In this document: positions 55,587 to 64,000 of the stretch, in pieces | Numbering within the stretch: position 1 is the stretch's first letter | Layout: the number at the start of each line of letters is the position of its first letter | Assembly: GCA_038030265.1 (NCBI GenBank) | Contig: CM075941.1 | Coordinates: 52,739,952-52,803,951 of the forward strand | DNA from: Corythucha ciliata | Taxonomy: Eukaryota > Arthropoda > Insecta > Hemiptera > Tingidae | Length of the DNA: 64,000 nucleotides | Direction: 5' to 3' | The notes under the pieces: model-generated | Database searches by the model: none | What the model saw: the letters and a program-made list of their open reading frames with translations, nothing else | Told to the model about the DNA's origin: nothing | Program-made: the position numbers and the translations under genes

Positions 55587-58530
55587 CTTAGCGCATTTTC
55601 GCTAATGGAGAACTTCCATGAATGTCCGACTCGGGAGAAAAGTTTACCGGTGAATTGGAACATGGACAGAAGGATATCAATGGTAGTTGCAGCCTGATTG
55701 GTGCAATTAAAAGTTCTTCAAGAGAGGATAGATGGTACGAGGGGAAATTACGTCAATCCCTAATTTTGAAGCATTTGATTAGGGCACTCTAACATTTTTT
55801 GTTTACAAATAACAAGAAACATTGTCCCCCTAAAAATGTGCCGTTCTCAACTTCTCAATTTTAGTTGTGAAGTAGCGTTTTTAGCGCGTAAATTAGCGAT
55901 TTTTTCTTAATTTTAGCCACTAATTAGCGTTTACCTCAATTTTAGCAGCAAACTAGCGATTTTTAGCGGCGAATTAGCGTTTTTAAAAATTTGAGCCGCG
56001 AAAATAAGCGTCTTTAAAAAGCCGCTGATCTGTTATTTTCTCATTTACATCTGCAAATAAGCGAATCAGCATTTTTTCTCAATTTTGTCGGGGAATCAGA
56101 CATTTTTCTTAATTTCAGCCGCGAGTTTTTCTCAATTTTTTGCTTGTATAATCCGTGAAGTTGCCTTATCGAGGGAGCCATCCCGCTCCCGAGAAACTAC
56201 TTTTTTAAATGAGGGAACCCTGCGAAATTGTCGTGGGTTAACGTCGCGAAATTGGCTTTTTGAGCGAGCAAAATCAGCGAAATTGTGATCGGTGAGTGCT
56301 AAATCGACACAATTTGTGTGAACTGAAAAGGACCAAAACTGCGAGGACGCTGCCTCATCCCGTCCCGTCCCTCAGAGCTCCTGTGGGTCTGCTTTGTCAA
56401 CACCTCTTCACGTGAACCCCGCGGTACGGCACAGTAAATAACGTCCTGCGGCAGTGAAGTCGACAACCAAATTGGGGTCGCTACATAGAGGAAACAATTC
56501 GCCCTCTTTCGTACACGTTTGCATCAATAAAAGGGCCGCGTGTGATTTTTACATTTTCACGCGGATCTCCCACAAGACCCGGAACGTGCGCCACAATTCC
56601 ATCACGGATTTTTCCGTTTCTTGAATCCTACCAATGGGTGAGGGGTTTTGGAGGGGAGAGGTGTTCAAGAGACGGGGATGTCAGATCTTGAAAATTATCG
56701 TTCGATCCCCCCTCCCTCTCGTCTTTCTACATTGCTACATTGAGCTCCTAAAGAACATGACAGCGCCTTATATTTCTTTAACGTGAATATACGTCTTTTT
56801 ATCTTTAAATCACGTAATGAAGCCCACTTACGAGCCGATCCGACAGTGCAGAGCCCGTCATTTTTTCTCGTGTTCAATTACTTACTTTAAAAGAAAAAAT
56901 ATTAATTATAAAAAAAAAAAAGAGGAATGAATACTTCTCAGGCCGTTTCGCACACACATGCGGGTCTTCACCCTTCTCCCCCCCGCCCCTGAAACATGAC
57001 TTATTCGCACACACCCCTCCTCTTCACGTCTCATCCTAATCAAGAAAGGATGATCGAGTTTTAATGAATTGAAAACGGAGCGCGTTGCCTCGTTCAAAGA
57101 AATCGCTCGATCACATGTCTGTAACCGCCGTAAACTCTTCCTAATTAAGCTTTTGACTGCGGTGAATGAGTAATTATTCTCCTTATAAAAACAACCAGAA
57201 TTAATCGATTCCATACTCTCATCCCGCCTCCTATCAACCATAGGCTTAATGTCGCGCTTCATTTAGAGACACCGACATAAACATGAAAAAAATTGTCTAT
57301 TGTCTATTGTTTGACGTCCCGAAGGTTGTTTTCGCTTAATTTGCTATTATGTAAAACTATCCTTTAGGAATATTATAAAAATAACAAAAAAAAAAACGGG
57401 ATTAGGCTTTGAAAATGTCTCAAAAGAAAAAACTTCCTAATACAATCTAATCCTGCCTCGTAAAATATGAAAAACTACGAGGCTGAATTTGAGAGGGTAA
57501 GTGGTGGAGGGGGAACCAAAGGAGAAATCCCCTCGATTTTCCGGATGGTTGGTCTCCGAGAGTTGTATTTTTAGGGACAAGTATTTAATACCCCCCCCCC
57601 TCACACCACCACCGCCACCAGCACCACCCCCGGTGGCCACCGAGTCGGAGTTACTGTTTTGCTGTTAGCTTATAGTCGTTTTATTTCAAATACACCGTTA
57701 AGTGTTTGCAGAAAGTTATCTTGGGGCAGAAAATGGAAAAAAGGAGATAGTTCCAAGTTGAAAAGAGACCGCCGTGGACTCTGTTTTTCATCTCATTATA
57801 ATAAAATGCCTTAAGGTAAAGTGATCATTGTAACGGTTAATTCGAAGGGATAGCCATAAGGCCTAGAGAAACTCTTTTTTTTTCACATCTATACACATAA
57901 ATAATTGAGAATAAACTAGAACGTTACGCTTTTTTTCGTATTACTAAAAACAATTTCGTACCCGAGAAGGCGCCCTCTAAGCTTCATGGAAGAGCGGTCG
58001 GGTGGAGGGGACATTTCAAGATTTTACCTAGTGAATCCTACAGTTTTCGTCTGGCCTGGAGTGCAAACGAAGAGCCTCCGCACAGGCAGGCCTCGCTGTC
58101 CCAGTTTGGAAGTTGAGAAAATCGACTCAAGAACTGTTTGTGGTGCGTGGGAGGTGGGGGGAGGGTTCTAATATGAGGTTAATGGCTCTTTCAAACGCCG
58201 CAATTCGGTGATGGTTGGCTCATCAAATAAAACAATCTCGCGCAAGGGCGTCGCTAGCCAGTGTGTCAGATGTCAGATGGAGCCGGCCAGCCCGGTCAGG
58301 AGAGGAACCCACTCATCGGCTGGTGCAAAAAAAAAACCCTCTCTACAGAGGGAATTTGTCCAATTTTCAATTTTAGCCCACATCGTGCTCATCTAATACA
58401 CGGGGCTAAAATTGCGAAAAAGTGCTAATTCACCGAGAAATATGAGAGAAAATGATATAATTCGCGGGTTATAGATGCAACTTTATAACCAAAAAATGGA
58501 CAAAAAAAACACTGATTCGCGCTATGCTCA
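55556..58530. repeat. Right inverted arm, inner segment
   Basis: Reverse complement of about 18638-21838, lacking the roughly 270-bp piece at 20936-21208. It ends near GCGCTATGC (58530), after which the sequences differ. It includes the type 1 array at 55845-56300. Confidence 0.9.
56906..57262 (-). other. Uncharacterised frame, right-arm copy
   Basis: Counterpart of 19880-20173: 118 residues, starting MKRDIKPMVDRRRDESM. It is longer than the left copy because the G-run near its end has a different length. No family recognised, and coding status is unproven. Confidence 0.2.
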
Positions 58531-58664
58531 GGCCCTTTTTGCAAAAAACGCTAATGTGCCCGCGAGAAGTTACTAATTCTCATCCTAAAGTGAAAAAATG
58601 CAATGGCTAGCAATCGCGAAAAACGGTAATTTGCGGTTAAAATTGGGGAAGAGCGCTAATTCAC
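58531..58664. repeat. Type 1 units at right-arm breakpoint
   Basis: ACGCTAATGTGCCC and GAGCGCTAATTCACGAC units that are not found at the corresponding place on the left arm. They abut the 5' end of the plus-strand LINE. Confidence 0.5.
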
Positions 58665-59011
58665 GACGAGGGGCTAACCTGAGAGTTGGACCTGCCGGGC
58701 AAGTGGTTCAGGTCACCAAGGCGGTCGTGTGGGTGCCCACAGACCTCGTTGGGGAATCTGACCCAAGGAAGCTCATCCCTCTTTTCGAGACCCAGAATAA
58801 AGGGCTCTCGACTGAGGGATGGCAATTGATCTCGAGTGCGGCGCACCCCAAGGGAATGACGCTGGTACTCGGGATTGGCAAGGACACTCTGGAGTGGCTG
58901 AAGGATAACGGGCAACCGTACTTCGCATTCCAGAGAGTCAACTTCAAGGTGGCGGGGAGTGCCTCCTCTTCTGATGCTGCGGGTCATTCAGGTGAACCTG
59001 CAGCACAGTAG
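58665..59011 (+). pseudogene. LINE ORF1 C-terminal remnant
   Basis: The frame enters from the flank, and the LINE part begins about RVGPAGQVVQVTKAV. It ends with DTLEWLKDNGQPYFAFQRVN, the conserved C-terminal pattern of R1/LOA-type ORF1 proteins, which bind element RNA. The stop at 59009-59011 overlaps the start of ORF2 (ATG at 58974). The N-terminal part and any zinc knuckles are lost by 5' truncation. Confidence 0.7.
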
Positions 59012-60261
59012 GGTGGCGGCGGGATGCCACCCTCTGCCGGCTGCTTGCAGCAGGCAGCTACGACGTCGCCCTCATTCAGGAACCTTGGATCTCAAGGGAA
59101 CGAGTGGCGGGATTGAGCGGCATTGGAGGTGAGTTAATTTATTCTAGATTTGTCGATACTCCACGTGCATGCATCTACGTTAGAGGCGGAGTGAGAGCAT
59201 TGACGGTTAACGAGTTCTGTTTCAGGGACATGGTAGCTGTCAGGCTTACCTACCAGGAGGGGGCCACGAGGGAGCAGATTGTTGTGACCTCGGCGTACAA
59301 CCTGGTCGACGCCTGCAGGCGCAATGGTGAACAACTGCTTATCGGTGTGGATGCCAACGCCCATTACTTGGCATGGGGCAGCACCAACACAAACTCCAGA
59401 GGTGAGTCCTTATTGGAGTACCTGGCAACTAGTGATTTATCCGTGTTGAACAGGGGCAATAAGCCCACCTTTGTAACATCAAGTAGGAGGGAGGTCCTCG
59501 ACCTCACCCTCTCTACTTCCTTACTGGCCGGTAGGGTCAGGAACTGGTGTGTGTCCGAGGCTCCATCGTTCTCGGACCACAGGTATGTCATCATGGAAAT
59601 CGGGGGGGTGGAGAGGATACAAGAGACATACTACAACCCTCGTAAGACGGATTGGGGTGGTTTCGCAGAGGAAGTGAATGGTAGGCTTAGTTTTGGGGGT
59701 GAGCTGGACCTACGAGATGGTGACGATATTGAGGGGGCAGCACAGGAGTTGCAGGAGGTGCTGGTAACCTCGTATCAAGCAAATACTCCCCTGAGCTCGC
59801 GCTCATCGACCAGGAAGGTTCCCTGGTGGAATGAGGAGCTCGAGGGGTTGAGAAAAGCATCGCGGAGGCTATTTAATCGGGCAGTCCGCGACGGGCAGTG
59901 GCAGGCCTATAGGGCCAAGCTGGCGGAGTATCGGCGGGGGCTGAGGAGTTCGAAGAGGGCGTCCTGGAGGGGATTCTGTGAGGAGGCTGAAAATACCTCT
60001 TCGGTGGCTCGCCTTCAGCGCCTTCTCTCCAAGGACCCGCTGAACCCCGTTGGCACGCTGATGAAAGTGGACGGTAGTTATACTACGACGGCGTCAGAAA
60101 CGTTGACGACCCTGATGGGGGTGCACTTTCCGGGGGCCGTGGGGGTTGTATCGTCCACTCCACCCGTGGAGCCCTCGCGAAGGAGGTGGTCACAATGGGA
60201 AGGGTACAATGGGCCATTGGCTCGTTTTCCCCCTTCAAAGCTCCTGGACCGAACGGCATAA
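58974..60261 (+). pseudogene. LINE ORF2 endonuclease
   Basis: ORF2 starts at ATG 58974 with LRVIQVNLQHSRVAA, the family's normal opening, overlapping the end of ORF1. A one-base indel near 59020 shifts the frame, after which SYDVALIQEPWIS (catalytic Glu) continues into 59104-60261. There LIGVDANAHYLAWGS (D-x-N) and SFSDHRYVIMEI (S-D-H) complete the AP-type endonuclease, which nicks the target. The linker VPWWNEELEGLR follows. Near 60230 the frame shifts again and RT continues elsewhere. Confidence 0.85.
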
Positions 60262-61320
60262 TCCCCAAACACCTGCAGGAGGGGGGGGGCTAGAGGTTGC
60301 CAGACGACTGTGCTGCATCTTCAGGGCTTGCCTGGCAATGGGCAGAATCCCTGAGGTGTGGCGGAAAGCACGGGTTGTGTTTATTCCTAAGCCGGGGCGC
60401 CCGTCATATGCATGAACATCTTTCGTTTTGAAGACGTTGGAAAAACTGGTGGATAGGCATATCTGGGAAAGCTGCCTCCCCTCGAGGCCACTACACCCAG
60501 GTCAATTTGCCTACCAGCAGGGAAAGTACTGCGAAACGGTGCTACACCAGCTGGTTACTAGGCTGGAGGATACTCTAGAGCACTAGGAACTAGCGGTGGG
60601 AATCTTCCTGGACATAGAGGGTGCTTTTGACAATACCTCTATATCTTCGGTTATTGAGGCTGCAGGACGGCATGGCATCTGCGACACCATTATTAGGTGG
60701 TTGAGGGTGCTGCTTGACAGCAGAACAGTTACCGCCACGCTCCTTGGGGAATCCCTAGAGGTGGCTGTAAAGAAGGGATGCCCACAGGGGGGGGGGGGTC
60801 TGTCACCCCGAATGTGGGGCATGGTGGCCAATTCCTTATTGGTGCGGTTGGCTGATAATGGGTTTCATGTCCAGGGATACGCGGACGACATTGTCGTCGT
60901 CATTAGAGGGCGACATGTCGGGGTGGTGTCGGATTTGACTCAGTCAGCATTGAATATAGTGAAGGACTGGTGTGGGAAGGAAGGGCTGAATGTAAACCCT
61001 GACAAGACCAACTGGTGGCCTTCACTAGACAGAGGAATTTGGGGGACTTTAAAGAACCCCTGTTCTACGATACCAGGCTATCTCTTCGGAGGGAAGTGAA
61101 GTACCTGGGGGTAACCCTGGACTCCACGCTCACCTGGAACAAGCACCTGGGCAGGGTTGCCGACAGGGGTAAAATGCTGCTTATGAGGACGAAAAATGCC
61201 TGCGGCAAAACGTGGGGACTGAGGCTGCAAATGGTCCTATGGCTCAGTGGTCTGGTGACACAAAGCGGAACAAGTGGGGGCCAGACATACCCTCACTAGT
61301 GTTCAGAGACTGGCGTGCCT
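60200..61320 (+). pseudogene. LINE ORF2 reverse transcriptase, frameshifted
   Basis: RT in pieces. APGPNGIIPKHLQ occurs near 60240. 60300-60415 gives EVWRKARVVFIPKPG. LEKLVDRHIWESCL and QFAYQQGKYCETV lie near 60430-60560. 60596-61099 gives FLDIEGAFDNTSISS, KKGCPQGGGGLSPR and the catalytic GYADDIVVVIRG. 61015-61299 gives EVKYLGVTLDSTLTW. Stops and homopolymer-associated shifts (G-runs at 60283 and 60787) disrupt it, though the catalytic box is intact. Confidence 0.85.
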
Positions 61321-61556
61321 GATGGTAACTGGGGCTATGCACTCCACTCCTGCTGCAACGATGGAGATACTGACGGGACTCCCTCCCGTTGACATCTTCA
61401 TCAAGGGGGCGGCGGCAATGTCGGCCCTAAGGCATAAATGGGGTGGTTTATGGAGGGGTGGGGGCCTCAATTCCAGGAGGACCCACACTGGGAACCTGGA
61501 CACGGTTCGGGACCCAGTATTGGGCATGACGCCGGACATCATGCCCAAAACCCTCG

Positions 61557-62468
61557 GTGAACGTTGTCCCTTCTCCGTCCGCCTTGGGTGGGTACGGTGA
61601 GGGGCAGGCGGTGAAAAGAAATCACAAGAAGCGATTGTGGTTTACAGACGGCTCTAAAACGAATAACGGGACTGGTGCGGGGGTGTACGGGGTGGAACCC
61701 GAATGGAGGCTGTCTACACCTCTGGGGGTATACACCTCGGTCTTCCAAGCCGAAGTCTACGCAATCAAGGCCTGTGCTGCTGAGAATATACGTAGGGACG
61801 AGCAAAATGCCCATATACGTATCCTCACGGATAGCCAGGCTGCCATTAAGGCACTAACGGCTCCGATAGTGAGCTCCGGGCTCGTATGGGACTGCCGTCA
61901 AAGCCTTTGTCTGCTGGCCCAGGATAACAAGGTAAGCCTTGAATGGGTACCGGGACACAAGGGTATCTACGGGAACGAGCAGGCGGACTCCTTGGCCAGG
62001 GAGGGCTCAAATGGAGACTTCACTGGCCCGGAACCGGCGCTCGGCGTCCCGCCATCGACCTTCAGGATGGCGATAGCTAAGTGGGTGAATGCCCAGGCGG
62101 CTATTCGCTGGCAGAGACTGGAGGGACATCAGCAGAGTAAGCGCATGGTAGAAGGACCGTGCTGCAGGTTTACGAGCAAACTGCTCCGACTTAGCCGGAG
62201 AGACCTTAGAACGGTGGTAGGCCTTATCACAGGATTCTGCCAACTCCGTTATCACCTACACCGCATCGGGGTAACCACGGAGTCACCGATGTGTAGACTG
62301 TGTGAGGAAGAAGACGAGACCGCCTATCACATCGTGTTCGAATGTGAGGCGCTCGCGGGCCGCCGGCTTAGCATCTTCGGGGCTGACCTACTCGAGGGTG
62401 CTCCTACCGGCGAAACTCTAGCCGAGGACCTCCTAAACCTCGTCAGAGCGAAGGGGATCCTGGACTAG
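61557..62468 (+). pseudogene. LINE ORF2 RNase H and Cys-rich C-terminus
   Basis: The last 303 codons of ORF2, the longest intact piece. RNase H: LWFTDGSKTNNGTG (Asp), VFQAEVYAIKACA (Glu), ILTDSQAAIKAL (Asp) and WVPGHKGIYGNEQADSLA (His/Asp), so all four positions are kept, unlike the minus-strand LINE. LSRRDLRTVVGLITGFC and CRLCEEEDETAYHIVFEC form the C-terminal knuckle. The stop at 62466 precedes an 85-base 3' UTR and the A-tail. Confidence 0.9.
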
Positions 62469-62573
62469 ATCCACAGACCCAGGGGAGGCACAATAATCCA
62501 CCTAGGATTCCGTGCCGGGGGGGCAGCCCTCCTACCCGTGGGTGTTGTTTCAAAAAAAAAAAAAAAAAAAAAA

Positions 62574-62924
62574 GTTCTAAAACTCTGATTTTGGCCACGA
62601 CAAACTGGCAATTTTACCACTAAGCTGGGGATGTCAGGTGTTTTTTTGCAGAGAAACAAAATCTGAAAAAGCTTTTTAGTCCAGTCATATAATGCAAAAA
62701 TGGTATTTTAGGGCGCTAAAACCACGAAACTAGCTTTCGTGACTAGGGGAGGGCAGCTTCGCACCCCTGCTCCCCTCCGGCTACCCCCATGACTCTGGTG
62801 ACAGCATGGAGGCTAAATGTTTAGAAGAACGCTAAAAATGAGAAGAAACGCTTATTCACGCGACTAAAATTGATAAAATCGCTAGGTACCTTCGTAAAAT
62901 TAAGCTTCTAAAATATTTAGCGGC
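62574..62924. repeat. Right inverted arm, middle segment
   Basis: Reverse complement of 13220-13571, starting at the base after the LINE A-tail. It includes the CTAGCTTTCGTGACTAGG and GTAGCC/GGCTAC words of a GC-rich MITE family. Confidence 0.85.
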
Positions 62925-64000
62925 TAAGGAGTCAGAGGGGTGTAGCTCCCCCACTGGGTATCATTGCCGAAGACACCCTGTGGATGTCATTTACGTGGGC
63001 AGTCGCTGCGTTTTCAGACGCTACACTGTGAAACGACTGCGGTACAAACGCATTAGAACGGCTCTACAACGGGGGTTTTTACGCCACCTACAAAGCGTTC
63101 ATATAGGCGCCGGTATTGAACGTCCCGAAGCGCCGCCGGACGTGAAGATTTGCGGCCGTTTTTTTTCCGAGATGACCAGCATCTTTATTTGATCTCTTCG
63201 ATGCACTTTATTTTTTATTCTTTTTTACTGTGAATTAAATGTGCATTCCACGAGGTGTACGAGTTAAAAAATGAGATGGGCCGCCGCGAGAGAGAGAGAG
63301 TGAGTGAGTGAGACGGAAAAAGTGTAATCACGCACCTAGAGAATTTCCTGAAGATTTAAAATGGGCCCTCATCCACTCCCCTCCCCTCACTCATCACTAT
63401 TCTCAACGCTGTTGTTGCATTATGTGAGTCTCGTGACGAAGCAAACGCAAGAAGGATAATACTTCTAGGAGGAAGGGTTTGTCGGTTTGAAACTTTTTTA
63501 AAGTTTCTCTCTCTTCCTTTCGCGTAATTTGAGGCTTTTTATTGTCGCTTAAGGAATTTGCCATGGGAAACGGCAGATTTTCTTCCCCTGGACGGAAGCC
63601 GTCAGGGTGGTTGGATAGACGGGGGGGGGGGGCTTTTGGTAATTTTCGAGAAGTGCGCAAATTCAACTTTTTTTTTTTACTTTTTAAGAGAAATATAATG
63701 AACTCAGGAAATTTCCACGCACACGCATACAATAGCGGTCACAGTTATGTCAGTACTTCGGGAAAAAAGCTTCCGCTTATTATTATGCGTAGGTGAATCA
63801 TTGAACGCTCAATCCAACCAAGCATACATTCTTCCTGCTTTCAATATCGTATTATGTAAATCTATAAGCTCAATTTGGAGCCCAACGCCTAAACCTTGGG
63901 GGACTAGTCATTCTCCAACTTGATCTTCTCGTTTTAATTACTCACGCGGTAAATCACCGTTAATTACTCCCCTTATACCCACCCCTCCAACGCCACCATT
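62925..64000. repeat. Right inverted arm, outer segment (empty LINE site)
   Basis: Reverse complement of 9047-10121. AAGGAGTCAGAGG at about 62926-62938 is the uninterrupted form of the target duplicated around the minus-strand LINE. The match runs to the last base of the window. Confidence 0.92.

Larger units (their letters stand above)
58665..62573 (+). mobile_element. LINE with ORF1 remnant, EN, RT, RNase H (LOA/I-like)
   Basis: Plus-strand non-LTR element ending in a 22-base A-tail (62552-62573). It carries the end of ORF1 and a nearly complete ORF2 broken by several frameshifts. The domain set and sequence (DIEGAFDN, YADD, WFTDGS, WVPGHK, Cys knuckle) are those of the minus-strand LINE at 10122-13206, so the two belong to the same superfamily but clearly different families. 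The left arm has no copy; its sequence matches again from just beyond the A-tail. Confidence 0.9.

Overview
The window is eukaryotic, most likely an arthropod (probably insect) nuclear genome. It has GT-AG introns, a secreted or membrane ZP-type protein with a long cytoplasmic tail, an ADP-dependent glucokinase exon, and a dense mix of Gypsy, non-LTR, Harbinger-like, hAT-like and MULE-like elements. I cannot name the species. Two runs of exactly 500 N (965-1464 and 22483-22982) look like scaffolding placeholders, so the window joins three contigs: 1-964, 1465-22482 and 22983-64000.

Only two host genes can be supported, both on the minus strand in the right-hand contig. At 24978-25354 lies exon 1 of an ADP-dependent glucokinase; its other exons are not visible before the contig edge at 22983. 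At 36639-40247 lies an eight-exon gene for a type I membrane protein: signal peptide, ZP-N-like half domain, transmembrane helix and a roughly 700-residue cytoplasmic tail with a repeated 'K-W-D-V-x-I-R-V' motif. The 3' end of its last exon has a likely one-base frame problem.

Almost everything else is mobile or repeated. Main items: a young Gypsy LTR retrotransposon with intact gag and pol (3370-7572); two decayed RNase H-bearing LINEs (10122-13206 minus, 58665-62573 plus); a CR1/Jockey-like LINE (41640-43950) abutting an R1-like RT fragment (43955-44840); a decayed PIF/Harbinger unit with transposase and SANT/Myb partner (about 45300-48747); a 4.4-kb element with TTA duplications and subterminal motif repeats (50541-54962); and many short inverted-repeat elements, several with readable target-site duplications. 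A degenerate repeat of about 30-40 bp (words like GAATTAGCG and CTCAATTTTAGCC) recurs in both orientations across the window and is the commonest substrate for insertions.

The largest structure is an inverted pair. Sequence from about 9047 to 21840 (left contig) is matched in reverse by about 55556 to 64000 (right contig). The arms are nearly identical but differ by transposon insertions, including a clean LINE insertion with a 13-bp duplication whose empty site is in the other arm. Because the arms lie on different contigs separated by a placeholder gap, an unmerged second haplotype placed in reverse is at least as likely as a true palindromic duplication.
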